Shown here piece after piece: positions 38,315 to 47,879 of a DNA stretch of 64,000 nucleotides. Positions within the stretch are counted from its first letter, which is position 1. Each line of letters starts with the position of its first letter. The position numbers were made by a program, and so were the translations under genes. The notes beneath the pieces were generated by a model. The model did no database searches, had not been told where the DNA came from, and saw only the letters and a program-made list of their open reading frames with translations. The DNA is from Candidatus Competibacteraceae bacterium (GTDB lineage Bacteria; Bacteroidota; Bacteroidia; CAIKAF01), in assembly GCA_014879445.1 (NCBI GenBank), contig JACSSC010000023.1, positions 1-64,000 on the forward strand, read 5' to 3'.

Positions 38315-38833
38315 ATGACTCCTATACCCACCTTTTCTATACCCGGCAATTCTAAGGTCTTTATTTTTCAGTCATCACGTTCATTCTCTCCTGAAGAACA
38401 ATCAGAATTATTATCTCAAATACAGCATTTTCTTAAAAATTGGACATCGCATGGCTCACAAATGCAAACTGAATGCAAGATCGCATTTCACCGTTTCATT
38501 ATCATTGCCATTAACGACAAACCGGTTTATCTTTCAGGATGTGCAACCGACGCACTCAATCGTTTTATTATACAACTGCAGCTTGATTTCCAAGTTTCAT
38601 TATTCGATAGAATGACCATTTGTTTTTGGCAAAATGATTTGAAAAAGATTGAATCCATTCACTTATCCAATATTACACCTGCAATATCTCAGCATCTGAT
38701 TAAACCTCAAACCTTGGTATTTGATAACTCCTGTCAAACCATTGATGATTTAAAATCTAAATGGATACAACCCCTACAACAAACATGGATGAAAAAATTC
38801 CTGATCGAAAATAACTCATCTGCGCATTCATGA
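38315..38833 (+). CDS. Conserved Bacteroidota protein of unknown function (family I recall being labelled 'ABC transporter ATPase' in databases)
   Basis: VFIFQSSRSFSPEEQSELLSQIQHFLKNWTSHGSQMQTECKIAFHRFIIIAIN...SGCATDALNRFIIQLQLDFQVSLFDRMTICFW; no Walker motifs visible. Start at 38315. Confidence 0.7.
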   Translation: MTPIPTFSIPGNSKVFIFQSSRSFSPEEQSELLSQIQHFLKNWTSHGSQMQTECKIAFHRFIIIAINDKPVYLSGCATDALNRFIIQLQLDFQVSLFDRMTICFWQNDLKKIESIHLSNITPAISQHLIKPQTLVFDNSCQTIDDLKSKWIQPLQQTWMKKFLIENNSSAHS

Positions 38834-39447
38834 TAACACATAAAAATCACCTATTCATTCCGCTGATATTCTTTTATTTTGTGATATTAAGCATCATTCT
38901 GTCTTGTAGTAGATCAGCTTCTAAAGAAAATCCCAAACCAAATATATCAATCACATCTGGGCTATCTATTGAATCTATTAATGATAGTATCCTTATGTTT
39001 CCCGAAAATCCTATTCTTTGGTACAAGCGTGGAGTATTACATTATGAAAATGGCGACCAAACCCTTTCAATACGTGATTTCACAAAAGCTCTTGAACTTG
39101 ATTCTAACTATACTTCTGCCTGGCACGACAGAGCAATCTGTTATTTCGAACTCGATCAATTCGATAGTGCTCTATCCGGATTTACGCAAACCATCATAAT
39201 GGATGACACATTCTATGAAGCTTATTTTAATAGAGCATTGGTGTATGAGGCATTAGGAAAAACAGCAAACGCAATTTCCGATTATAATCAATGTATTAAA
39301 ATAGATTCAACCTTTGCACCTGCTTATTACAACCGAGCCGTGCATCTTTTCTCTCAAAACAAATCTTCAGCTTGTAAAGATTTTAAAAAAGCAGCTGATT
39401 TGGGTGATCAGGATGCCGAAAATGCATATATTGAGCATTGCAAATAG
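38830..39447 (+). CDS. TPR-containing lipoprotein
   Basis: LSCSRSAS lipobox; three or more TPRs (PILWYKRGVLHYENGDQTLSIRDFTKALELDSNYTSAW...). Confidence 0.88.
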   Translation: MITHKNHLFIPLIFFYFVILSIILSCSRSASKENPKPNISITSGLSIESINDSILMFPENPILWYKRGVLHYENGDQTLSIRDFTKALELDSNYTSAWHDRAICYFELDQFDSALSGFTQTIIMDDTFYEAYFNRALVYEALGKTANAISDYNQCIKIDSTFAPAYYNRAVHLFSQNKSSACKDFKKAADLGDQDAENAYIEHCK

Positions 39448-39452
39448 TGTTT

Positions 39453-40400
39453 ATGAGAGTTTTGAATATTCTTTTTCTCTTACTTGTTTCAGCCATGCAG
39501 GCATTTTTACAGGTTGATTTCAATTCACAGGATCCTGATTTTTTTAAGTTTTATGGTGCACCAAATGTGAGAATTCATACATCATTTAAAGATGCCATCA
39601 AAGGGGGATTAGGTACGCTCAAAATCAATATCAAACATGAACCAATTGGCAAAAACATTCATAAAATTGCCAAAATACCTAATACGCAAATTGTGTACCT
39701 TGAAAATAATAATATACAACAATTGCCTGCTCAGATTGGCGACCTGAAAAATCTTTTTATTCTTGTTAGCAAAGATAATCCGCTTAGATACATTTCTCCT
39801 GCCATTCAAACATGCACTAGCTTGTTATACCTTGAATTATGGAACACCCGTTTGGATTCTTTACCCAATGAATTACAATATCTACCAAACCTCGAATTGT
39901 TCCGCTTGCTTGATAATCAAAGTCAGGACATCCTTATTTTACCTGACTCTTTAATAAGATTACCAAGATTGCGCACCTTGCAGTTTGTAGGCGTTGACCT
40001 TTATAAATTCCCACAATTTGTACTTCGTTCTAAAAAAATTGAAAATATATACCTGGTGAATTGTAAAATTGATTCATTACCACCTGATATTTTCTACCTT
40101 GATAAATTGAAAGAAATCAATATGGAAGGAAACAGAATCGAATCAATTCCTAATGAGGTTCTAAAAATGAACCATCTTACGTTTCTCAATTTGAAGAATA
40201 ATAAACTTACTACAATAAACGAAATGATTGCCTATATGCCATCCCTACAAGTATTGGATATTTCGGGCAATATGATACCATTGCCCGAACTTGATATTCT
40301 TAGATTATTGTTCAAACGAAAAGGGAAAATACTATACAGCGATTACGAGAAACTTCGTTTGGAATGGCTAGATGAACAGAAAAAAAACAACGAGAAATAA
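39453..40400 (+). CDS. Exported leucine-rich repeat protein
   Basis: IPNTQIVYLENNNIQQLPAQIGDLKNLFIL...LDKLKEINMEGNRIESIPNEVLKMNHLTFLNLKNNKLT repeats. Confidence 0.88.
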   Translation: MRVLNILFLLLVSAMQAFLQVDFNSQDPDFFKFYGAPNVRIHTSFKDAIKGGLGTLKINIKHEPIGKNIHKIAKIPNTQIVYLENNNIQQLPAQIGDLKNLFILVSKDNPLRYISPAIQTCTSLLYLELWNTRLDSLPNELQYLPNLELFRLLDNQSQDILILPDSLIRLPRLRTLQFVGVDLYKFPQFVLRSKKIENIYLVNCKIDSLPPDIFYLDKLKEINMEGNRIESIPNEVLKMNHLTFLNLKNNKLTTINEMIAYMPSLQVLDISGNMIPLPELDILRLLFKRKGKILYSDYEKLRLEWLDEQKKNNEK

Positions 40401-40401
40401 T

Positions 40402-41283
40402 ATGATAATATACAACCCCAAATCCTGGATATCTTTAATTTTTAATCTGCATAAAACAGATACGTTTCGTAAACTCTTGCCGGCCATGTTGGTTGTGGCA
40501 GTTTTTACGGCATTAATTGATTTTGTCGTATTAGAGTGGGAGTGGCTTTCATTCAAAGGCACCATTCTATTTCATTCCTTAACCGGATTTGTCATCTCAT
40601 TGTTGTTGGTTTTTCGCACTAATACAGCATACGAACGCTGGTGGGAAGGTCGTAAATTATGGGGCTCGCTTGTTAATACCTGTCGAAATATGGCTATTAA
40701 ACTGAATGCATATATCCCATATGATCAGATTGAGAAACGCGAAAAAATAGCAGATTTGATTGTAAACTACCCACTTACACTAAAAGAGCATTTACGTGGA
40801 AATAAAGTGCCTCTGGTGGCTCCTCGAGACACACATCAGCCGAATTATATTGCAGATGTATTGTTTTCTGAAATTCATGATATGTATAAAAATGGAAGCA
40901 TTTCTGGTGATGAATTATGGGTAATCAATCATGAATTACAATCTCTAACTGATATTTGTGGCGCATGCGAACGAATTAGAAATACGCCTATTCCATTTTC
41001 TTATTCGCTTTTTATTAAAAAATTTATTTTTATATATACTTTAACCATGCCGTTCTTTTTGATAAAAGATTTAGGTTATATATCTATTCTCTTGGTTACG
41101 CTTGTTTTTTATGTTCTCACAAGTATTGAAATTTTAGCGGAAGAGATTGAAAATCCTTTTGGAACTGATCCGAATGACCTACCTCTTGACAACCTTACTC
41201 GTACTATTTATGTTTCTTCACGCGAAATTATGGGTCTAGAAACAAAGAAAGACCCATTCGAAATAATGAAAATTCCTAATTAA
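40402..41283 (+). CDS. Bestrophin family anion channel
   Basis: LTGFVISLLLVFRTNTAYERWWEGRKLWGSLVNTCRNMAIKL...; ENPFGTDPNDLPLDNL. Confidence 0.92.
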   Translation: MIIYNPKSWISLIFNLHKTDTFRKLLPAMLVVAVFTALIDFVVLEWEWLSFKGTILFHSLTGFVISLLLVFRTNTAYERWWEGRKLWGSLVNTCRNMAIKLNAYIPYDQIEKREKIADLIVNYPLTLKEHLRGNKVPLVAPRDTHQPNYIADVLFSEIHDMYKNGSISGDELWVINHELQSLTDICGACERIRNTPIPFSYSLFIKKFIFIYTLTMPFFLIKDLGYISILLVTLVFYVLTSIEILAEEIENPFGTDPNDLPLDNLTRTIYVSSREIMGLETKKDPFEIMKIPN

Positions 41284-42412
41284 TTCGGTTTTGATAGAGC
41301 TTGTTTAATACTGATATCGCCTTATCTACGTCATCGTATGTATTATAACGACTGAACGAAAACCTGATTGCAGGTCTTTTTTCATCTGATTCGATGGCTT
41401 TTAAAACATGAGATATGATTTGACTCCCTGATGAACAAGCGCTGCCTGCTGATGCAGAAATGCCGAGTATGTCAAGTTTAAGCAAAAACATATCTCGTTC
41501 TATTAAAGGAGGAAATGAAACATTTAGCAAAGTATACAAACCATCATCTGAACTGTCTCCATGAAATGAAACATCAGGTATGTGTTGAATCAGTTGAGAT
41601 TTCATATAGTTGCGAATATCCCTGATATGTTTCTCATGCTCTGTTAAATGATGATATGCTAAATCAATGGCTGTTGACATTCCTACAATACCATAGATGT
41701 TTTCAGTACCTGCTCGTAAGTTTTTTTCCTGAGCTCCGCCTGTAATTAATGGATGCAATGTAATGCCAGGTTTGAGATACAAAAAACCAACGCCTTTCGG
41801 TCCGTGAATTTTATGTGCACTACACACAACCATATCAACGGGTGTGGCACTCAAATCTAATCTATAATGCCCTATCGTTTGAACCGTGTCTGAATGAAAA
41901 ATGGCATGATGCTTTTGGCAAAGATTCCCTATTTCACGCAATGAGATGCGTGTGCCAATTTCATTGTTGGCATGCATTAAGCTAACTAATGCATGAGGCA
42001 TAGAAGATAGAAGTTCTTCCAAATGACTCATGTCAATTTGCCCTAATCCGTTATGATGTACATACGATATGGTTGTCAGCCCTTTTTCTGCTAGTTCTTC
42101 AGCTGTGTGTAGAACGGCATGATGTTCCAGTTTTGATGTAATAATATGCCTTACGCTAAACATCTCAACAGTTTGTCGAATAGCGATATTATCTGCCTCG
42201 GTTCCACCACTCGTAAAATAAATACTGGAAGACGGCACGTTGAAGTGTTGTGCTATTGATTTTCTTGACCGTTCAATATGCGCCTTAGCTTTGCGTCCGT
42301 GTACATGCACCGAAGATGGATTGCCATAACAGTTCTTCATCACATCATTCATGGCCTCTATCGCCTCATTGGCTAATGGCGTAGTTGCTGCATTGTCAAA
42401 ATATACATTCAT
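41276..42412 (-). CDS. Cysteine desulfurase (NifS/IscS family)
   Basis: MNVYFDNAATTPLANEAIEAM..., CSAHKIHGPKGVGFLYL (PLP Lys), GISASAGSACSSGSQIISHVL. Confidence 0.95.
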   Translation of the reverse strand: MNVYFDNAATTPLANEAIEAMNDVMKNCYGNPSSVHVHGRKAKAHIERSRKSIAQHFNVPSSSIYFTSGGTEADNIAIRQTVEMFSVRHIITSKLEHHAVLHTAEELAEKGLTTISYVHHNGLGQIDMSHLEELLSSMPHALVSLMHANNEIGTRISLREIGNLCQKHHAIFHSDTVQTIGHYRLDLSATPVDMVVCSAHKIHGPKGVGFLYLKPGITLHPLITGGAQEKNLRAGTENIYGIVGMSTAIDLAYHHLTEHEKHIRDIRNYMKSQLIQHIPDVSFHGDSSDDGLYTLLNVSFPPLIERDMFLLKLDILGISASAGSACSSGSQIISHVLKAIESDEKRPAIRFSFSRYNTYDDVDKAISVLNKLYQNRIN

Positions 42413-42416
42413 AATA

Positions 42417-42447
42417 CAAAGGTATATTTCTAGCTATATTCTACAAT
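42417..42447 (-). promoter_or_regulatory. Promoter ATTG-N19-TACCTTTG ending 4 bp before the cysteine desulfurase ATG
   Basis: + strand CAAAGGTA (42417-42424), CAAT (42444-42447), 19-bp spacer. Confidence 0.6.
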
Positions 42448-42537
42448 TCAATTAAATCAAAAAATATTATATTCGCTTTATCATGACTTAATAATACTTG
42501 TCAACATTAATCCTATCTTAGTTCTAATATTACACCC

Positions 42538-44319
42538 ATGAAACAGATTTATTTTTTCTTACTTATGCTTTTGTTTTTCAATGTTTTTACTGCAGAAGCA
42601 CAAATAATTTTACCCGATCGGATGTATGCTGATACCATACATTCACCTTTTGTACTTGGTGTCGCATCCGGCGATCCAACTGAGTCGCATGTCGTATTAT
42701 GGACATATGTTGAAGGCATTAGCCCGGGTACTTCCAAAATTATTACTGTAGAAGTTTCTCATCAGTCCAACTTTGCTTCAATCGCATATACTGCAAACCT
42801 TTCTGTTGATTCATCTACTTCATATACAATAAAGTTTGATGCCGGGCCTCTTAACTCCGGCACATATTACTATTATCGATTCCATGATAACGAAGGCAAC
42901 TATTCAGTTACAGGTCGAACAAAAACAGCACCTGTCGGCTCTGTTTCAGCATTGCGATTTGCAATTATGTCTTGCAGTAGTATCTATTCTGGATTCTTCA
43001 ATGCTTTTGCTCGAATTGGTGAACGAAATGATATTGATGCGGTCATTCATCTTGGCGATTACATTTACGACTTTGTAGATGAAGATGAGGAGATTCGTGT
43101 TCCTAATCCTTATCCACAGCCACCTCTTTCGCTTAATGACTTCAGAACTCGCCATGCTTATTATCTTTTAGACCCTGACTTACGTTATGCTCGCCAAATG
43201 CATCCTTTTATCATGGTTTGGGACAATCACGATATGGCAGGTAATGAAGCTAATCAATATAGAGGGTCTTTGCAAAGCTTTCATGAATGGACACCCGTTC
43301 GAACGCCTCAACCATTTCAATGGGATATTATTTACAGAAGTTTTGACTTTGGAGAATTGGCAACCCTTGTGATGACAGATTTTGAAACTTTCAACGGACT
43401 GGATTCGATTAACTCGTCTCCGTCTGCATGGGGTGATGTACAGCGAAACTGGATTAAATACAAAATTTCATCAAGCAATGCTACATGGAAATTATTAGGC
43501 AATCAAAAGATGATGGGTAGATGGTCGTCTGTTGGATTGCCTGATTGGCTGAATGTGCCTGGTAATGACATCTATTTCGACCCTTCCAGCTGGGACGGAC
43601 ATGTAGCAGAACGGCTTGATTTCTTTGACTTTCTTGCCACACAATCTATCAACAATGTGATGGTACTTTCAGGGGATGCTCATATTACACTTTATACCGA
43701 TTTAACCACTGATCCTGACGGACTTTCGGTTTACAATCCTCAAACAGGTGAAGGAGCGGTTGCTGTCGAATTTCTTCCTTCCAGCATTACCAGAGGTAAT
43801 ATGGATGAATACGGTATTCCTTTATCAGCTGGTCCATTGCTTGTACAAGGAAGTAACAATGTTAATCCCAATCACGTTTATGCAGAATTCTTTCAACATG
43901 GATATGGTATTATTGACATTAAGCCGGATAGCATTGTAGCTGAAATATGGTATTCGCCAATATTGAATATAGCATCTGAGGAAACCTTTCATAGGGCTTA
44001 TGTGGTTAGAAATGGTGAAAATCACTGGAGAAGAGATGTATTTATTGATCCGTTGAATGTTTTGCAATCCCAAAACAATCAGACATCCATACGGATTTTC
44101 CCTAACCCCAATAATGGTATTTTTCAGCTTGAGCTACCAAACATTTCAACTGCCACATCTATTGAAATATTTGATTATGCATTGCGAAAATGTGCTTCAT
44201 ATCAGTTAGAACCTAATCAGAATATAGCAACATTTCATCTTGCAGATTTCCCTTCTGGCATATACATATTAAAAGCAGGTTTAGATGTTGTAAGAATAGT
44301 TATAATAGATGTAAAGTAA
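42538..44319 (+). CDS. PhoD-like alkaline phosphatase D family protein with T9SS C-terminal sorting domain
   Basis: LGVASGDPTESHVVLWTYV, LGDYIYD, MVWDNHDMAGNE, LSGDAHITLYTD; C-terminal IRIFPNPNNGIFQLELP...GIYILKAGLDVVRIVI. Confidence 0.92.
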   Translation: MKQIYFFLLMLLFFNVFTAEAQIILPDRMYADTIHSPFVLGVASGDPTESHVVLWTYVEGISPGTSKIITVEVSHQSNFASIAYTANLSVDSSTSYTIKFDAGPLNSGTYYYYRFHDNEGNYSVTGRTKTAPVGSVSALRFAIMSCSSIYSGFFNAFARIGERNDIDAVIHLGDYIYDFVDEDEEIRVPNPYPQPPLSLNDFRTRHAYYLLDPDLRYARQMHPFIMVWDNHDMAGNEANQYRGSLQSFHEWTPVRTPQPFQWDIIYRSFDFGELATLVMTDFETFNGLDSINSSPSAWGDVQRNWIKYKISSSNATWKLLGNQKMMGRWSSVGLPDWLNVPGNDIYFDPSSWDGHVAERLDFFDFLATQSINNVMVLSGDAHITLYTDLTTDPDGLSVYNPQTGEGAVAVEFLPSSITRGNMDEYGIPLSAGPLLVQGSNNVNPNHVYAEFFQHGYGIIDIKPDSIVAEIWYSPILNIASEETFHRAYVVRNGENHWRRDVFIDPLNVLQSQNNQTSIRIFPNPNNGIFQLELPNISTATSIEIFDYALRKCASYQLEPNQNIATFHLADFPSGIYILKAGLDVVRIVIIDVK

Positions 44320-44326
44320 TATAGCA

Positions 44327-45226
44327 TTACTCACTGAGTAATATATTCTCAGCTTCTTTAAGTTTTAACAACTCCATCTCAGATAGAATAGGATAGGTGA
44401 GTGGTAGCTTATCAATGGTTTGGTTTATAACAGCAGAAATACAAAGACGTGCCGACCATTTATCATCGGCCGGTATGATATGCCATGGAGCATCCGGTGT
44501 GGCTGTTTCAGAAATAACATCTTCATATGCTTTTTGGTATGCTGTCCAATACTTTCTTTCTGTTACATCAGTAAAAGAAAATTTCCAGTTTTTCTGAGGA
44601 TTATTGATGCGTTCCAAAAATCTTTTTTTCTGCTCTTCTTTAGATAGATGTAGAAAAAATTTAATGATAACCATTCCATTTTCAACCAAATTATGCTCAA
44701 ATCGTCGAATTTGTTTAAACCTTTGCTGCCAAAAACTATCAGTAATATCTTCAATCTGATTTATTCCGGGCAATTGTTCTTTTAATATGTATTCGGGATG
44801 AACGCGTGTAATCAATACATTTTCGTAATGCGATCGGTTGAAAATACAAATATCACCCCTTGATGGTAATGCCAAATAATGCCTCCACAAATAATCATGA
44901 TCTAATTCTAAAGAGTTAGGTGTTTTGAAGCTGTGTACTTTAACACCTGCCGGATTAAGTCCGCTCATCACATGCTTAATGGCACCATCTTTTCCTGCTG
45001 CATCCATAGCTTGAAAGACAATCAATACGCCAAACCTATTGTGTGCGTAGAGCTTGTCCTGCGAAATATTCAATTGCTTAATGCCTTCTTCCAGCAGGTC
45101 TTCTCCTTTGTTTTTATTGATATATTTAAATGCTGCTTCTGTATCGAAATCAGAAAGCTGTATTCTCTTTTTTTCAGCTAATCGAATATGAGAAAGATAT
45201 GTGCTTAGTTCTTGATGTCGATACAT
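44327..45226 (-). CDS. Polyphosphate kinase 2 (PPK2) family protein
   Basis: VLIVFQAMDAAGKDGAIKHVMSGLNPAGVKVHSFKTP; LPSRGDICIFNRSHYENVLITRVHPE. Confidence 0.94.
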   Translation of the reverse strand: MYRHQELSTYLSHIRLAEKKRIQLSDFDTEAAFKYINKNKGEDLLEEGIKQLNISQDKLYAHNRFGVLIVFQAMDAAGKDGAIKHVMSGLNPAGVKVHSFKTPNSLELDHDYLWRHYLALPSRGDICIFNRSHYENVLITRVHPEYILKEQLPGINQIEDITDSFWQQRFKQIRRFEHNLVENGMVIIKFFLHLSKEEQKKRFLERINNPQKNWKFSFTDVTERKYWTAYQKAYEDVISETATPDAPWHIIPADDKWSARLCISAVINQTIDKLPLTYPILSEMELLKLKEAENILLSE

Positions 45227-45236
45227 AGTTTTTTTT

Positions 45237-45244
45237 CAAATATA
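45237..45244 (-). promoter_or_regulatory. -7 element TATATTTG upstream of ppk2
   Basis: CAAATATA on + strand, 10 bp upstream of ATG 45226. Confidence 0.45.
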
Positions 45245-45266
45245 CAAACATCATTCTGAATTTGAA

Positions 45267-46667
45267 TTAAAACTCAAGCCAATCGCCTTGTTCTGGTATC
45301 TCAATTCTAGAATAACCTAAGCGTCGCAAACGGGTTTTAAATTCAAGTTGTGCAGCATAATCACCATGCACTAATACCATGGCTTCAATACGTTTTTTAT
45401 CTTGGCAATCAAGATATTGTATCATTTCGCGATAATCGCCATGACCACTATAACTACGAATGTATTCAATACGGGCTCTTACTTTATGTTCAATACCTGA
45501 AATTTTGACAATCTTATTTCCGGCTATCAGCTTTCCGCCTAAGGTTGTCGGCTCACAATACCCTACAATCAGCAATGTGTTTTTGGCATGCCCGATATGA
45601 TTGGCAACATGATGCCTGATCCGCCCTGCCTCCATCATGCCTGATGCACTAATAATAATGCATGGCTCTTTTGAAGTGTTGAGCTTTTTGCTTTGATCAA
45701 CGGATTCAATGAAGTGAAGAAAAGGAAAAGAAAATGGATCCGGATCGGTTTTTAAATAATCTTGCATCCTTTGATTAAAAAGTGACAGGTGCTGTTTATA
45801 TATAAACGTGCTTCGTGTAGAGAGTGGGCTATCAATATAAACATGAATGGGGGGTAATTTTTTAGTATTGTATAAGTAGTCAAGGGCATAAATAATCTCT
45901 TGTGTGCGCCCTATACTGAATGCCGGAATGATTAGTTTGCCTTTATTTTCTAAGCAGGTTTCGCGTACCAGCTGAACTAAATCCTGCAAAGTGTACTCAT
46001 CTTCATCATGCAGCCGGTCGCCATAGGTAGATTCGCAAATTATTATATCCGATTGAGGAAATGGTTCTGGCTCTCGAAGCATGTTGGGCTTGCATCGGCC
46101 AATGTCACTAGTATAGGTTAGTATGCGTGTTTTTCCATTTTCTTCTAATTCAATGGTAGTTGTGGCACTACCCAGTAGATGTCCGTTTTCATAAAAAGTA
46201 AATTGAACGCCGGGAAACAATGATACGGGCTCTCTATAATTCACTTTTTCAAAATAATCCAAACAAGCGTATGCGTCTTCAGTTGTATAAAGCGGCTCTA
46301 TGGGCCTTTTGTCGGCCAATCTTCGACGCTTGTTTTCATACTCGGCATCGTTTTCCTGAATATATGCTGAGTCGGGAAGCATGATGGAGCATAAATCATA
46401 CGTTGCTAATGTGCAATAAATTTTACCCCTGAATCCATCTTTAACTAATTTGGGAATGAGGCCGGCATGGTCAATATGTGCATGTGATAAAATTACACAA
46501 TCTATTGTCATGGGCTCAAATCCCCAATGCTGATTAAGTGGGCCTGCAATTTTTCGACGTCCTTGAAACATCCCACAATCAAGCAAGATGCGCTTGCCCT
46601 CTTCAGTAACAATTAAGTGCTTGCTTCCTGTTACCTGCATGGCTGCACCATAAAATCCTATCTTCAT
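45267..46667 (-). CDS. MBL-fold beta-CASP metallo-hydrolase (predicted RNA nuclease)
   Basis: LSHAHIDHAGLIPKLVKDGF; ICESTYGDR; PAFSIGRTQEIIYAL; IISASGMMEAGRIRHH; SGHGDYREM. Confidence 0.94.
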   Translation of the reverse strand: MKIGFYGAAMQVTGSKHLIVTEEGKRILLDCGMFQGRRKIAGPLNQHWGFEPMTIDCVILSHAHIDHAGLIPKLVKDGFRGKIYCTLATYDLCSIMLPDSAYIQENDAEYENKRRRLADKRPIEPLYTTEDAYACLDYFEKVNYREPVSLFPGVQFTFYENGHLLGSATTTIELEENGKTRILTYTSDIGRCKPNMLREPEPFPQSDIIICESTYGDRLHDEDEYTLQDLVQLVRETCLENKGKLIIPAFSIGRTQEIIYALDYLYNTKKLPPIHVYIDSPLSTRSTFIYKQHLSLFNQRMQDYLKTDPDPFSFPFLHFIESVDQSKKLNTSKEPCIIISASGMMEAGRIRHHVANHIGHAKNTLLIVGYCEPTTLGGKLIAGNKIVKISGIEHKVRARIEYIRSYSGHGDYREMIQYLDCQDKKRIEAMVLVHGDYAAQLEFKTRLRRLGYSRIEIPEQGDWLEF

Positions 46668-46735
46668 TTTCGCTAATTTCTGCTTATTTTAAACCCAAAG
46701 GTCGTAATATTGTTGTATATCCAAATTTGTTTATT

Positions 46736-47275
46736 ATGAAATCAATCATTTTTGCTTTTTCTATCGCTTTTAGTGTTTCTTTTTCTTTTTCTCAACAGGG
46801 GTTTTATGATCTTTCTGCCACAGATATTGATGGCAATAGCGTTGATTTCTCGAAATATAAAGGGAAAAAAGTTATGATTGTGAATGTGGCTTCTGAATGT
46901 GGCTACACCCCTCAATATAAATCATTGCAGGAACTTTACGACAGCTATAAAAATTCCGGATTTGAAATTTTGGCCTTCCCTTGTAATCAGTTTATGGGAC
47001 AAGAACCTGGCTCTGCGTCACAAATTATATCCTTTTGTGAAAAAAATTATGGCGTCTCTTTTACACTATTCGAAAAGATTGAAGTAAAAGGAAAAAACTT
47101 GCATCCTGTATATGCATGGCTCACAGACAAATCACTAAATGGTATCGAAAATGTTTCTGTATCATGGAATTTTAATAAATTCCTGATTGACGAAAATGGC
47201 CAATACATTCGACATCTAAAAAGCAACATCCAACCTAAGGATGATAGCATTATTCAATGGATAGAAAGCAAGTGA
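46736..47275 (+). CDS. Glutathione peroxidase family protein, exported
   Basis: Signal peptide MKSIIFAFSIAFSVSFSFSQ; MIVNVASECGYTPQY (peroxidatic Cys), LAFPCNQFMGQEPG, WNFNKFLID. Confidence 0.93.
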   Translation: MKSIIFAFSIAFSVSFSFSQQGFYDLSATDIDGNSVDFSKYKGKKVMIVNVASECGYTPQYKSLQELYDSYKNSGFEILAFPCNQFMGQEPGSASQIISFCEKNYGVSFTLFEKIEVKGKNLHPVYAWLTDKSLNGIENVSVSWNFNKFLIDENGQYIRHLKSNIQPKDDSIIQWIESK

Positions 47276-47860
47276 CTACATCACACCCAATTGACCTAAA
47301 GTGAGCATGATTGAGCCGGCTAATGAGAATACAAGTGCTAATACCAAGAACACAATAAACATGGTGTAATTTGCCCAAAGTAGCAAGGCCAACACGCATA
47401 GTATCGTGAATGCTAATCCAAGAATATAAAATACGATAAGCAGAATTACCCATAGCTCAAGCGCTGTTTTTTTTACATCTTTTACTTTTAGCAGTGAGTT
47501 GTGATTGCGTAATGTATTAATTTGAAACCGCATATCGGGCAATTCTTGGCTATCAGAAATAGAATTTTTCTGCTTCTGAAATACTATTGTTGGTCTTGTT
47601 TGATAATTTCTTTCTTCTTCATGGTTTATAGATACAATCTCTGTATTGGCTTCTTGAATCGGTTCAATAAATGATTGAGATACCGTCCTTTCTTCTATTG
47701 GGTTGTTGAATAATGGCGAAATGTTACGATTGCTTTCTGTTTGAGATTGAGTTTCTGCCTTCACCTTAATACGAGGAAGTTTACTTCTTTTTTGTGCAAC
47801 CAAATTTACAGAAGTTGTTGCCACAAACAACAGGATGAGAATAAGGTAATTTTTTTTCAT
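47276..47860 (-). CDS. Exported/membrane protein of unknown function, paralog 2 of a tandem pair
   Basis: Signal peptide MKKNYLILILLFVATTSVNLVAQ, SKLPRIKVKAE, LLKVKDVKKTALELW, TM hairpin, terminal LGQLGVM. Start corrected from 48013. Confidence 0.75.
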   Translation of the reverse strand: MKKNYLILILLFVATTSVNLVAQKRSKLPRIKVKAETQSQTESNRNISPLFNNPIEERTVSQSFIEPIQEANTEIVSINHEEERNYQTRPTIVFQKQKNSISDSQELPDMRFQINTLRNHNSLLKVKDVKKTALELWVILLIVFYILGLAFTILCVLALLLWANYTMFIVFLVLALVFSLAGSIMLTLGQLGVM

Positions 47861-47879
47861 AATTAAGTTATTTATAAAT

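Noticed and set aside
46736-47275. Selenocysteine-type glutathione peroxidase
   Set aside because: The active-site codon is a Cys codon (SECGYT); no in-frame TGA at that position.
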